A stretch of DNA of 64,000 nucleotides from Flavihumibacter sp. UBA7668 (GTDB lineage: Bacteria; Bacteroidota; Bacteroidia; Chitinophagales; Chitinophagaceae), in contig NZ_DLHM01000003.1 of NCBI RefSeq assembly GCF_002483205.1, positions 124,001 through 188,000 of the forward strand. Reading direction: 5' to 3'. Shown piece by piece: positions 17,241 to 26,067 of the stretch (its first letter is position 1; every line of letters starts with the position of its first letter). The position numbers and the translations under genes were made by a program. The notes beneath the pieces were generated by a model that saw only the letters and a program-made list of their open reading frames with translations, was not told the DNA's origin and did no database searches.

Positions 17241-17864
17241 CTAGCTAAGATGATTGATCTCCCATTCAATGTTAAGGCGGGCCTGTGATTCATAGCGTGC
17301 ATTAAAATAGGCTGTTTTATAAATTTCCGGCAATTCCAGAAAATGAAGCAGCACTTTCTTTCTTCCTTTCCGATATAAGAAATCAGGAAATATTTTATAT
17401 TCTTTCCGTATGGCAGCTGAATAAAGCTGATACATTTCAGGAGTTTTGCCCAGAATGGCCAGGTCTGCATCTGTAAAATAATTAATCGCATCCAGGGAAG
17501 AAACGATATGACCTTTAGTTGCCAGAATAAGTTGGCGAACCAATTCAATTTTATCCGGCAGCCATCCTAATTCAAGTAGTCTGGAAACAGCCAAATCTGC
17601 GCTTCTATCTTCATTGTCCTGCCGGCGTATGGAATAAATTACATCATGGTAGACGATTGCCAGTACAACTTCCGGCCAATAAGAATGAAGTTCATGGCAG
17701 GCTTTTAATTCAATCAGCAACTGATCAAGGTGATCAAGGTTATGATAAAAACGCGCTTTAGAGGAATAGGCCTTTTCTATTTCTGTCCAAAGTTGCATCT
17801 TTTGTATTTCATCTGCAACTCCTTGTAACTGCTGAAAAAACTCCCTTTTAATTCCAACTTCCAT
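17241..17864 (-). CDS. HD-domain metal-dependent phosphohydrolase
   Basis: The protein has Y-H-N-L-D-H-L (about 45-51) and V-Y-H-D-V-I-Y (about 73-79), the split His/Asp metal ligands of a conserved HD-superfamily group found in bacteria and eukaryotes, and a downstream T-K-G-H near residue 120. The chosen ATG is preceded by AGGAGGAACA, an unusually good Shine-Dalgarno for this genome. A longer frame using a GTG at 17894 would translate the CTTTCAC repeat into M-K-G-A-R-R-K-G-G-T and is rejected. The substrate is unknown. It ends 12 nt from the convergent TonB receptor. Confidence 0.85.
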   Translation of the reverse strand: MEVGIKREFFQQLQGVADEIQKMQLWTEIEKAYSSKARFYHNLDHLDQLLIELKACHELHSYWPEVVLAIVYHDVIYSIRRQDNEDRSADLAVSRLLELGWLPDKIELVRQLILATKGHIVSSLDAINYFTDADLAILGKTPEMYQLYSAAIRKEYKIFPDFLYRKGRKKVLLHFLELPEIYKTAYFNARYESQARLNIEWEINHLS

Positions 17865-17883
17865 TGTTCCTCCTTTTCGCCTT

Positions 17884-17919
17884 GCACCTTTCACCTTTCA
17901 CCTTTCACCTTTCACCTTC
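17884..17919. repeat. CTTTCAC heptamer array
   Basis: Four to five head-to-tail copies of CACCTTT/CTTTCAC lie between the TlpA-like gene and the HD phosphohydrolase gene. The same heptamer array occurs at 28556-28618 and, in the opposite orientation, at 44864-44893. Confidence 0.75.
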
Positions 17920-19023
17920 TTACTCACATCCCAACAACTCACATAATTTCTGCTGTAAATCTTCTCCGCGAAGATTTTTGGCAACAATTATGCCCTGTGG
18001 ATCAATTAGCAAATTCTGCGGAATGGATTGAACTTTGTATTTGATGGCAACTTCATTCTGCCAGTGTTTTAAATCGCTGACCTGGGTCCAGTCCAGTTTA
18101 TCGTCTTCAATAGCTTTCAGCCATTTGTCTTTATTGTTATCTAGAGAAACCCCCAAAACTGTAAAGTTTTTATTTTTAAAGCGTTCATGAGCAAGAACAA
18201 CATTCGGATTTTCCTGCCTGCAAGGGCCACACCAGCTTGCCCAGAAATCAATTAAAACATATTTACCACGAAAGGAGGAAAGATCAACAGGTTTGCCTGC
18301 CGGATCAGCCTGGGTAAAATCAAGAGCCGGAGAACCAATCTGTCCAATTTTGCTATCTGCAATTCGGGATTCTAAAAACCGTCCATAAAAACTTGATTTA
18401 ACAGCTGGAGTAAATGTATTAAAACTCTTCTCAACCATTGTCGGATTTTCAACAACCTGAAGAATGGTAGCCCACATAAAAGGAGCCACTACCTGGTCCT
18501 TCCGCTGATCTGCGAAGCTAACAGCAGATGATCCAAGATCCGCAATCAGTTGTTTATATTGTGTCATCAGACTATCCGTAACGCCTGAACGATTGGCTAT
18601 TTCAGAAAGCTGAGAATACGTTCGGAAGTAAGGTTCAAATTGTTTTTGAAATGCAATAAAGCCGTCATGTGCACTGGAACCATTCAGACTCAATTGCTGG
18701 ATGGCATTGATATCCCCTGCCAGTTGCATTTTTTTATTTTCTAGAAAAAGCAGTCCTTTTTTGTCGGATGGTATAAAAGAAATATGATACAATTTAATAT
18801 CCGCAAGCTTTCCTTTCAATTCAAATTGCTGCTGTTTTGAAATTGCTTTTGCGAGCGTATCGGTGGGTTTATCGGGATCCGTAATTGCTACCAGAGATTT
18901 ATCTGGCAAGCCCTGAATTGATCCTGAAATGTAAAATCCAGCATCCTGAGAAAATACATTTACAGAACTGCAAACCAGCAATATCAAACCGAGGGCAGAG
19001 GAAACTAATTTCATAGGGGACAT
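17920..19023 (-). CDS. TlpA-like thioredoxin with N-terminal DUF4369-like domain
   Basis: The 367-residue exported protein has a signal peptide ending near V-F-S-Q, a DUF4369-like domain (about 30-130), a helical linker, and a thioredoxin domain (about 230-367) with F-W-A-S-W-C-G-P-C-R, the redox-active CGPC pair. Such proteins are periplasmic or lipid-anchored thiol-disulfide oxidoreductases. The start abuts the hisIE stop codon; a second ATG three codons in (19014) would give the same signal peptide. Co-transcription with hisIE is likely by position only; no histidine role is implied. Confidence 0.9.
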   Translation of the reverse strand: MSPMKLVSSALGLILLVCSSVNVFSQDAGFYISGSIQGLPDKSLVAITDPDKPTDTLAKAISKQQQFELKGKLADIKLYHISFIPSDKKGLLFLENKKMQLAGDINAIQQLSLNGSSAHDGFIAFQKQFEPYFRTYSQLSEIANRSGVTDSLMTQYKQLIADLGSSAVSFADQRKDQVVAPFMWATILQVVENPTMVEKSFNTFTPAVKSSFYGRFLESRIADSKIGQIGSPALDFTQADPAGKPVDLSSFRGKYVLIDFWASWCGPCRQENPNVVLAHERFKNKNFTVLGVSLDNNKDKWLKAIEDDKLDWTQVSDLKHWQNEVAIKYKVQSIPQNLLIDPQGIIVAKNLRGEDLQQKLCELLGCE

Positions 19024-19620
19024 TTATTTTGCGTGACGATCCTTCAGAATATCAAGGACATCCTGTAGCCGGAAGCCTTTCGCGTTCAGCAGAATCAGGT
19101 AATGAAAAAGCAGGTCAGCCGATTCATTCAGAAAAAGCGCATCGTTATTATCCTTTGCTTCAATTACTGTTTCCACGGCTTCCTCCCCTACTTTCTGTGC
19201 AATTTTATTTAAGCCTTTTGAAAACAGCTTGGCTACATAGGATGCATCAGGTGAAGCCTGTTTTCGTAAATCAATGATATCTTCCAGATAAAATAAAAAA
19301 TCTTCGTGGTGATTCCGTTCACTCCAACAGGTATCTGCACCGGTATGACAGGTAGGTCCGATTGGATGGACTTTAATCAGTAAGGTATCCTGATCACAAT
19401 CAACTGCCATAGATTTCAATTCCAGAAAATTTCCGCTTTCTTCCCCTTTTGTCCAGAGGCGCTGTTTGGAACGGCTGTAAAAAGTAACCTTTCCGGAGGT
19501 TTCAGTTTGTTGAAGGGCAGCTTCATTCATAAAACCCATCATCAATACTTTTTGGGTTGTATGATCCTGAATAATCGCCGGAACCAGTCCATCCGGATAC
19601 TTCTGAAAATCAACTTTCAT
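19024..19620 (-). CDS. hisIE: Bifunctional phosphoribosyl-AMP cyclohydrolase / phosphoribosyl-ATP pyrophosphatase
   Basis: HisI (about 1-105) contains V-D-C-D-Q-D-T-L-L and G-P-T-C-H-T-G, the zinc and magnesium ligands of the cyclohydrolase. HisE (about 110-198) contains K-V-G-E-E-A-V-E-T-V-I-E-A-K, the pyrophosphatase helix. It performs the second and third steps of histidine synthesis. It is last of the his genes in the downstream block. A perfect TACATTTG box lies 4 nt before its ATG, so it may also be transcribed independently of hisF. Confidence 0.97.
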   Translation of the reverse strand: MKVDFQKYPDGLVPAIIQDHTTQKVLMMGFMNEAALQQTETSGKVTFYSRSKQRLWTKGEESGNFLELKSMAVDCDQDTLLIKVHPIGPTCHTGADTCWSERNHHEDFLFYLEDIIDLRKQASPDASYVAKLFSKGLNKIAQKVGEEAVETVIEAKDNNDALFLNESADLLFHYLILLNAKGFRLQDVLDILKDRHAK

Positions 19621-19624
19621 ACCG

Positions 19625-19632
19625 CAAATGTA
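19625..19632 (-). promoter_or_regulatory. Candidate -7 box of hisIE (TACATTTG)
   Basis: On the minus strand TACATTTG matches TAnnTTTG and is followed by CGGT and then the hisIE ATG. The box-to-ATG distance of 4 nt equals that at pdxJ and at the M48 protease gene. No TTTG -33 element is seen at the expected distance. Confidence 0.45.
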
Positions 19633-19645
19633 CTTATTTTTATAG

Positions 19646-20407
19646 CTATCCGATTCTTACCGGAATACCTTCCTGAAAGAGGTAATTTTTTAGATCCGGA
19701 ATAGCAACTTCTTTAAAATGAAAAATACTGGCGGCCAGCGCAGCATCGGCATTTGCCTGTTGAAATACATCCAAAAAATGTTCCATCCTTCCCCCACCCC
19801 CACTGGCAATAACCGGAACAGGCAACCGGGTGGACAGAGCACGTGTGATATCGAGCGCAAATCCCTGTTTGGTACCATCATGATTCATGGAGGTCAACAG
19901 GATTTCACCTGCTCCAAGTGAAACCGCTTCTTCTGCCCAGTCAGTACAGGTTCTGTCAGTTTTGGTACGCCCACCGTTCAGATAAACATACCATTCACCA
20001 TCTTCCTCCATCCTGGCATCAATAGCTAAAACAACACATTGGCTTCCAAACTCTTTCTCCAGTTCTGAAAGCAGTGCCGGACGTTTGAAAGCTGCTGTAT
20101 TTATAGAAATTTTATCTGCTCCATTCTGTAATAGGATTTTAACATCTTCCACACTGCTGATTCCACCGCCTACTGTAAACGGAATGTTAATCTGATGGCT
20201 GATCCGGTTAACAAGTTCACTCAGGGTTTTTCTCTTTTCAACTGTTGCCGTGATATCCAGAAATACCAATTCATCTGCGCCCTGACTTGCATACAGGCGA
20301 CCCAATTCAACCGGATCTCCGGCATCACGCAAATCAACAAAATTGGTTCCCTTCACAGTCCGCCCGTCTTTGATATCCAGACAGGGTATTATTCGTTTAG
20401 TTAACAT
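19646..20407 (-). CDS. hisF: Imidazole glycerol phosphate synthase subunit HisF
   Basis: The cyclase subunit is a TIM barrel of 253 residues. The general acid/base aspartates are in C-L-D-I-K-D-G (Asp11) and V-L-A-I-D-A-R (about Asp130). V-G-G-G-I and A-S-G-G-G phosphate-binding loops are present. With HisH (22975-23598) it forms the glutamine-dependent synthase that makes IGP and AICAR. It starts 5 nt after hisA. Confidence 0.97.
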   Translation of the reverse strand: MLTKRIIPCLDIKDGRTVKGTNFVDLRDAGDPVELGRLYASQGADELVFLDITATVEKRKTLSELVNRISHQINIPFTVGGGISSVEDVKILLQNGADKISINTAAFKRPALLSELEKEFGSQCVVLAIDARMEEDGEWYVYLNGGRTKTDRTCTDWAEEAVSLGAGEILLTSMNHDGTKQGFALDITRALSTRLPVPVIASGGGGRMEHFLDVFQQANADAALAASIFHFKEVAIPDLKNYLFQEGIPVRIG

Positions 20408-20412
20408 AGCTG

Positions 20413-21144
20413 TTATTTAGCATTCATTTCATTAAATCGGGAAAGTTCTGTCAGTGTAATACGCTGTTCATAAATAGCTTTCCCTATGATTGCGCCACTA
20501 CAGCCAATTTCAGCCAATTCATGCAAATCGGCCAGTTGGCTCACTCCCCCACTTGCAATAAAATGAATAGCAGGAAAGGATTCTATGATTTTCTGATATA
20601 GCTCCACAGAAGGTCCTTCCAATTTTCCATCCTTGCTTACATCGGTACAAAAAAGCTGATAAATTCCCTTCCCCTGGTAATTCCGGATAAAGTCGATTAT
20701 ATTGATCCCGGTTGTTTCCAGCCATCCGGCAACAGCAATTTTTTCTTCTTTTACATCCGCTCCTAATAAAAATCTATCTGCTCCATAAGTCTGAATCCAT
20801 TGAACAAATACTGCTTCCTGTTTTACCGCAAGACTTCCAATGGTAGCCATAGCAGCACCTGAATTAAAGACAACTCCGAGATCCTCTTCTTTTTTAATTC
20901 CTCCTCCAAAATCTATGACCAGAGAGGTTTTGCCCGCGATCTGTTCCAGCACTTTCCAATTGGTCACTTTTCCAGCTTTAGCTCCATCCAAATCAACCAG
21001 ATGCAATCTTTTTAATCCTGCATCTTCAAACATCCGGGCTACTTCCAAAGGCTGCTCATTATAAATTGTTTTTTGCGCATAATCACCCTGGGTTAGGCGA
21101 ACACATTTTCCCTCTATCAAATCAATTGCTGGTATAATTTCCAT
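20413..21144 (-). CDS. hisA: Phosphoribosylformimino-AICAR-phosphate isomerase HisA
   Basis: A 243-residue TIM-barrel isomerase with I-P-A-I-D-L-I-E-G-K-C-V-R-L-T-Q-G-D-Y at the N-terminus, D-F-G-G-G-I in the first half and A-S-G-G-V in the second, matching the HisA half-barrel phosphate loops. It catalyses the Amadori rearrangement just before HisF/HisH. Its ATG overlaps the stop of the preceding acetyltransferase (TAATG). Confidence 0.96.
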   Translation of the reverse strand: MEIIPAIDLIEGKCVRLTQGDYAQKTIYNEQPLEVARMFEDAGLKRLHLVDLDGAKAGKVTNWKVLEQIAGKTSLVIDFGGGIKKEEDLGVVFNSGAAMATIGSLAVKQEAVFVQWIQTYGADRFLLGADVKEEKIAVAGWLETTGINIIDFIRNYQGKGIYQLFCTDVSKDGKLEGPSVELYQKIIESFPAIHFIASGGVSQLADLHELAEIGCSGAIIGKAIYEQRITLTELSRFNEMNAK

Positions 21145-21572
21145 TAGTGAATATGTTTATATAGTATGATATAATCAATTCCGTTTTTATTCCATACATG
21201 TCCTTCCTGCTGAAAGCCGAATTTCTGGTACCAGGACAAAGCTGTAAGCCTGGCATTACACCAAACGGCCTGGTATCTTTTCTCAACAGCATAATCAACC
21301 ACTGCATTCAAGAGCATTGTGCCATATCCCTTACCCTGTTCAATGGTAAGCGTGGCAAATTTTCTGAACTGTAGAGATTTTCCATATTTTTCAGAATCAA
21401 ATAAGGATATAACAGAAACCGTTTTATTATTTATTTGCAGCCCCCAATGAATAGCGGTTTCGTCTCCCTGCACGTTCGCTAATTCGATGGATTTTCCCGG
21501 ATACATTACTTCCTGACGGATTGCCAAAACCTCCTTCAATGGCAATTCAATTATTTCGGAATTCAATTTCAT
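21144..21572 (-). CDS. GNAT-family N-acetyltransferase inserted before hisA
   Basis: A 142-residue GNAT protein. The acetyl-CoA loop is E-Q-G-K-G-Y-G-T-M-L-L around residues 77-87, and the C-terminal Y-Q-K-F-G-F-Q motif is present. It overlaps the decarboxylase stop by 4 nt and the hisA start by 1 nt, so all three are translationally coupled. The substrate is unknown; the decarboxylase next to it makes an amine acceptor conceivable. Confidence 0.85.
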   Translation of the reverse strand: MKLNSEIIELPLKEVLAIRQEVMYPGKSIELANVQGDETAIHWGLQINNKTVSVISLFDSEKYGKSLQFRKFATLTIEQGKGYGTMLLNAVVDYAVEKRYQAVWCNARLTALSWYQKFGFQQEGHVWNKNGIDYIILYKHIH

Positions 21573-22978
21573 AAGGCGAGTTTCTTAATTACCCGATTTA
21601 CTGAATCCATAGCCTTATCCACTTCTGCACGATTCGTACGAAAATTAACCAGCGCAGCGCGGATACAGGTTTCGCCTTTATACTGGGAAGGAGTCATAAA
21701 AACAATTCCTTCCCTATTAAGTTCATCTAAAAATTCTGCTACTGAAAAGGAACCTTTCATTTCTGCTATTGGCTGAAAGCATACCGTGTTAAGACGTACC
21801 GGCGCAAGCAAACGAAAGCAACCGGTCTGGAGTAATTGATCTGCCAGATAATTAGCCATTTCTATAGATTCTTCCACAATGCTTTGATACCCTGATTTCC
21901 CATATGCCATTAAGCTGAACCATACAGATAATGCTCGGAAACGTCGACTATTCTCCGGCACATAATTCAAATACGAAAATTGTTCCCAGGGATTACCAAG
22001 ATAAGGAGCGGATGAATTCTGAAAAGTTTGAATTTGCAGAACTGCATGTTCTTTTCGGGTAAAAATCATGGCGCTATCGTATGGCACATTCAACCATTTA
22101 TGAAAATCAACCGTAATACTATCTGCAAGTTCCCAACCTATCAGTAAATGTTTATGTTCTTTTGAAAGAGCTGCAAAGCCACCAAAGGCGGCATCCACAT
22201 GAATCCAGCAATTATGCTCCTTTTTCAGTTCAGCGAGTGTCTGAAGATCATCAAAATCTACACTGTTAACGGTACCTGCGCTTGCTACAAGAATTACGGG
22301 TTGCATTTTATCTGATGGCAACAGATTTCGCAAAGCACTAATATCAATCGCTTCCCGGTCAGGTAATGTTGGCACCTGCTGAATAGTTGAGCTGCCCATT
22401 CCCAACATGGAAAGTGCTTTCAGACTACTGGAATGAGGTTGTGCAGAATATACGGGTATATGCATGCGCAAACCATCTCTGGCAATATCTAAATCCAACT
22501 GTTGTCCGGCCCACTGCCTGGCCACCGCCAGTCCGGAAAAATTTGCCATCGTAGCTCCGGTTACAAATGCTCCCATAAAAGTATCTGGCAAATCAAACAA
22601 ATCAAGCAGTAATTGTACAGTTTGAATTTCCAATAAAGCAGATGCATCTCCCCTACCGGAAGTAAGTTGAGTATTCTGATCATATACAGAACTAAGCCAA
22701 TCTCCCATTATGGCCGCAGGAGTAGTTCCTCCTGTTACGAATCCCCAGTATCTGGGCCCTGAACTTGCTACAATATGAGGATAAAATAAAGTACGAAACA
22801 TTTCCAGCGTACCCAGAGCTCCTAATCCGGTTTCAGGCAAATCTGGCCAGTTGATGTTTTCCGGATTTGTGCTCGTCGGATGATCAGTCAGCTGCTGGAG
22901 ATGTGCTTCACCCATTTTTCTTGCAGCATCTAGCAATTGGGCCAACTGATCCAGATCCTCTTTAATAATTGGATTCAT
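21569..22978 (-). CDS. PLP-dependent group II decarboxylase (aromatic amino-acid decarboxylase family)
   Basis: The 469-residue protein has the family features: H-V-D-A-A-F-G-G-F (PLP-ring aspartate, about 240-248) and D-F-H-K-W-L-N-V-P (Schiff-base lysine in HKW, about 286-294). Family members decarboxylate Trp, Tyr/DOPA, His, Glu or diaminobutyrate, and some act as aldehyde synthases; substrate cannot be read from the motifs visible here. It lies inside a his block downstream of trp genes and overlaps hisH by 4 nt, an unusual position for a catabolic enzyme. Confidence 0.9.
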   Translation of the reverse strand: MNPIIKEDLDQLAQLLDAARKMGEAHLQQLTDHPTSTNPENINWPDLPETGLGALGTLEMFRTLFYPHIVASSGPRYWGFVTGGTTPAAIMGDWLSSVYDQNTQLTSGRGDASALLEIQTVQLLLDLFDLPDTFMGAFVTGATMANFSGLAVARQWAGQQLDLDIARDGLRMHIPVYSAQPHSSSLKALSMLGMGSSTIQQVPTLPDREAIDISALRNLLPSDKMQPVILVASAGTVNSVDFDDLQTLAELKKEHNCWIHVDAAFGGFAALSKEHKHLLIGWELADSITVDFHKWLNVPYDSAMIFTRKEHAVLQIQTFQNSSAPYLGNPWEQFSYLNYVPENSRRFRALSVWFSLMAYGKSGYQSIVEESIEMANYLADQLLQTGCFRLLAPVRLNTVCFQPIAEMKGSFSVAEFLDELNREGIVFMTPSQYKGETCIRAALVNFRTNRAEVDKAMDSVNRVIKKLAL

Positions 22979-23598
22979 ATCTTCTCGATAAAATTGCGAA
23001 GAATTTTTTCTCCTACTGTTGCTGATTTTTCCGGATGAAATTGTACTCCATAATAATTTTTTTTATGCAGCCCGGAACTGTAGGGTGCCAGATAATCAGT
23101 TGTTGCTATCGTATCTTCACCAAGTGCAGCATAATAACCATGCACAAAATAGCAATAGCTGTTTTCAGCAATGCTATCAAACAAGTCTGTTTTTAAAGAC
23201 GAAATGGTATTCCAGCCTATCTGAGGTATTTTAAACCGATTTATTTCCGTATCTGTAACCGCTTCTTGCAACTTCAATTGATTAAAAGATTTCACCTTTT
23301 CATCAAAGATTCCCAGGCATTCGGTTGAATTTTCTTCGGAATAGGCACACATTAATTGCATACCCAGGCAGATTCCCAGAACCGGCTGCTGCAATTCCTT
23401 TAAAACCTGATCCAGTTTCCGTTCACGCAGGTATCGCATGGCACTGCTGGCTTCACCCACACCCGGAAAAATAACTTTGTCGGCTCTTCGGAGTAATTCA
23501 AAATCGTCAGTCACTATTGCCGCTGCACCAATTCTTTCCAATGCATACAGAACACTTTGAATATTGCCGGCATTGTATTTTACGATCGCGATTTCCAT
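22975..23598 (-). CDS. hisH: Imidazole glycerol phosphate synthase glutaminase HisH
   Basis: A class I glutamine amidotransferase with the nucleophile in G-I-C-L-G-M-Q and the His/Glu pair in Q-F-H-P-E-K-S. It feeds ammonia to HisF. I chose the ATG that gives M-E-I-A-I-V-K-Y-N-A-G-N, the normal family start. An upstream in-frame ATG at 23622 adds eight atypical residues and would overlap the trpA end by 14 nt. It is the first his gene after the trp genes, 10 nt beyond trpA. Confidence 0.94.
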   Translation of the reverse strand: MEIAIVKYNAGNIQSVLYALERIGAAAIVTDDFELLRRADKVIFPGVGEASSAMRYLRERKLDQVLKELQQPVLGICLGMQLMCAYSEENSTECLGIFDEKVKSFNQLKLQEAVTDTEINRFKIPQIGWNTISSLKTDLFDSIAENSYCYFVHGYYAALGEDTIATTDYLAPYSSGLHKKNYYGVQFHPEKSATVGEKILRNFIEKI

Positions 23599-23608
23599 AA
23601 CATTTTTT

Positions 23609-24376
23609 CTAAAGTACACCATTTAAAAAATCACGGGTGGTAGCTGAAATATCTGTTGATCCTTCCAGCGCTTTAATATAGGCAGTTCCAATAATTGCTC
23701 CATTGGCATTGGCAGCGGCAGTTTCAAAACTTTCCCTGTCTTTGATTCCAAATCCTACCAAAACCGGGTTAGTCAATTTATAGGATTGTAATCGCTCCAG
23801 ATAGGTCTGAACCGCCGGCAATTGTTTATTGGAACCTGTAGTGGAGGAAGATGAAACTGCATATAAAAAGCCCTTGCTTAAGGAATCCAGTTTCCGAACC
23901 CTTTTTTCAGATGTTTCGGGTGTCACCAGGAAAATAAAATCGAGACCGCATTGCTTAATAATTGGTCCATATTCAGTCTCAAATTCATATTCCGGCAAAT
24001 CAGGCAGGATGAGGCCATCTATTCCAATTCTTGCGGCCTCCGAACAAAATCGCTCAAAGCCATATTGCAAAACCGGATTCATATATCCCATTAGCAATAC
24101 AGGAACCGATATACGTTCTCTGAAATTTTCCAGTTGATTAAAAAGTGTGGCAATAGTCATCCCGTTTTCCAGCGCAATACTGCTACTGTGCTGAATAACA
24201 GGACCATCCGCCAACGGATCACTGTAAGGCATTCCCAATTCTATCAGATCCGCTCCATTTGCCTGAAGGGCTTCCATTACCGGCAACGTACTATTCAATT
24301 CAGGATAACCTGCCGTACAATAAACATTCAACACACGGGCTGACTTCTGTTGAAACAACGTTTGAATTCTGCTCAT
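23609..24376 (-). CDS. trpA: Tryptophan synthase alpha subunit
   Basis: The 255-residue TIM barrel releases indole from indole-3-glycerol phosphate. The catalytic residues are in I-E-L-G-M-P-Y-S-D-P-L-A-D-G (Glu and Asp), and the phosphate site G-F-G-I lies at about 205. It is separated from trpB by a GNAT gene, which is unusual since trpB and trpA are normally adjacent. Confidence 0.97.
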   Translation of the reverse strand: MSRIQTLFQQKSARVLNVYCTAGYPELNSTLPVMEALQANGADLIELGMPYSDPLADGPVIQHSSSIALENGMTIATLFNQLENFRERISVPVLLMGYMNPVLQYGFERFCSEAARIGIDGLILPDLPEYEFETEYGPIIKQCGLDFIFLVTPETSEKRVRKLDSLSKGFLYAVSSSSTTGSNKQLPAVQTYLERLQSYKLTNPVLVGFGIKDRESFETAAANANGAIIGTAYIKALEGSTDISATTRDFLNGVL

Positions 24377-24387
24377 AATCGCAATTC

Positions 24388-24858
24388 TTATGTCAATATT
24401 TTTTCCATTTTGATATCACTTCGTTTGTAAACAGAATCACCAACGGGAATCTGAACAAATCCGAATTTTTTATATAGATGAAGGGCTGCGCCGAGTTTGC
24501 TATGTGAGTATAACTGAAGCGTACCAGCACCTTTTCCTTTTGCCGTATCTATGGCATGTTGAACCAACAGGTGCCCCAATTGGTTACCCTGAAAGGATGA
24601 ATCCACCGCCATCTTGGACAATTCAAAACAACCAGGTGCGCCTTTAATCAATGCATAACAGCCGAGCACCTGCTCCATATTTTTCACAGCGAAATAAATG
24701 AAGCCTCCTTTATCCAGATAATAAGCCTGTGGGTTGCTCAGCATTTGTTCATCAATCGGTTCCACTTCAAAAAACGCTTCCAGCCAGGCAGTGTTCAGGC
24801 GCTTGAAATCAGCGGCCCATTTTTCCTGATAGGGTTCTATTGTTATTCCTGTATTCAT
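24388..24858 (-). CDS. GNAT-family N-acetyltransferase between trpB and trpA
   Basis: A 156-residue GNAT protein with the acetyl-CoA loop F-Q-G-N-Q-L-G-H-L-L (about 91-100) and Y-K-K-F-G-F near residue 129. Its ATG overlaps the trpB stop (TAATG), and trpA follows 11 nt downstream, so it is a true operon member. No substrate can be assigned. Confidence 0.85.
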   Translation of the reverse strand: MNTGITIEPYQEKWAADFKRLNTAWLEAFFEVEPIDEQMLSNPQAYYLDKGGFIYFAVKNMEQVLGCYALIKGAPGCFELSKMAVDSSFQGNQLGHLLVQHAIDTAKGKGAGTLQLYSHSKLGAALHLYKKFGFVQIPVGDSVYKRSDIKMEKILT

Positions 24859-26054
24859 TACATTCCCATCATTTCCATTTGTTTCATGTAGGTTGCCAGG
24901 TCTTTATCACCCCTTCCGCTTAAACAGATCACTACCTGATCTTTATCCGTCAGTTGCAATTGATGCAAAGCGGAAAAAGCATGGGCTGTTTCCAAAGCAG
25001 GAATTATTCCTTCCAGCCTTGCTACATCAAAAGCTGCACGTAATGCATCTTCATCCGTAACTGCAAGAAACTGCCCCCGGCCACTGTCAAACAGATTGGC
25101 GTGCAAGGGTCCAATTCCGGGATAATCCAATCCGGCTGAAATACTATGCGGTTCCACCACCTGTCCATCTTCCGTTTGCATAACCAGACTTTTACTGCCA
25201 TGTAAAACGCCAGGTTTACCTAAAACAGTGGTTGCTGCACTTAATCCGCTGTTGACACCATGTCCGGCTGCTTCAACAGCTACCAGTTGCACCGAAAGTT
25301 CATCCAGATAATGAAAAAATGCTCCGGCCGCATTACTGCCTCCGCCTACACAGGCAATTACATGAGTAGGAAGTTCTGATCCGGTTTTTTCCTTTAGCTG
25401 CCATCTTGTTTCTTTACTGATAACACTTTGAAAACGTGCAACCATATCCGGATAAGGATGTGGACCTACCACACTGCCGATTATATAATGCGTATCAACC
25501 GGATTATTAATCCAATCCCGGATTGCTTCATTGGTGGCGTCTTTCAGAGTTTTACTCCCACTGACAGCTGGTATAACTTTCGCACCAAGCATACGCATAC
25601 GGGCTACATTGGGGGCCTGCCGTTCAATATCTTTTTCACCCATATAAACGATACACTCAATACCTTTCAATGCACAAACAGTTGCTGTTGCCACACCATG
25701 CTGGCCTGCTCCGGTTTCGGCAATAATCCTGGTTTTCCCCAAACGCTCCGCCAATAATATTTGTCCAATGGTATTGTTGATTTTATGCGCTCCTGTATGA
25801 CAGAGATCCTCTCTTTTCAAATAGATATTGGTAGCAAATGCCTGACTTAATCGCTTTGCAAAATAAAGCGGGGTTGGTCGTCCAACATAATCGCGCAGCA
25901 GTTGCTGAAACTCCTGTTGAAAAGCAGGCTCCTCCATTATTTCGCGGTAACGTTGCTGCAGTTCTTCCACATTGGGATGCAGCATTTCCGGAATATAGGC
26001 ACCTCCAAACCGGCCATAATAACCCTGTGTGGTAGGTTGTTGATAAGTTTGCAT
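24858..26054 (-). CDS. trpB: Tryptophan synthase beta subunit
   Basis: This PLP enzyme condenses indole and serine to tryptophan. The Schiff-base lysine is in H-T-G-A-H-K-I-N-N, the phosphate loop is G-G-G-S-N-A-A-G, and the N-terminal G-R-F-G-G-A-Y-I-P-E is typical of TrpB1. I take the ATG giving M-Q-T-Y-Q-Q. A further in-frame ATG at 26075 would overlap the trpF end by 8 nt and add seven residues. Confidence 0.97.
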   Translation of the reverse strand: MQTYQQPTTQGYYGRFGGAYIPEMLHPNVEELQQRYREIMEEPAFQQEFQQLLRDYVGRPTPLYFAKRLSQAFATNIYLKREDLCHTGAHKINNTIGQILLAERLGKTRIIAETGAGQHGVATATVCALKGIECIVYMGEKDIERQAPNVARMRMLGAKVIPAVSGSKTLKDATNEAIRDWINNPVDTHYIIGSVVGPHPYPDMVARFQSVISKETRWQLKEKTGSELPTHVIACVGGGSNAAGAFFHYLDELSVQLVAVEAAGHGVNSGLSAATTVLGKPGVLHGSKSLVMQTEDGQVVEPHSISAGLDYPGIGPLHANLFDSGRGQFLAVTDEDALRAAFDVARLEGIIPALETAHAFSALHQLQLTDKDQVVICLSGRGDKDLATYMKQMEMMGM

Positions 26055-26067
26055 GATTGTTCTTTTA

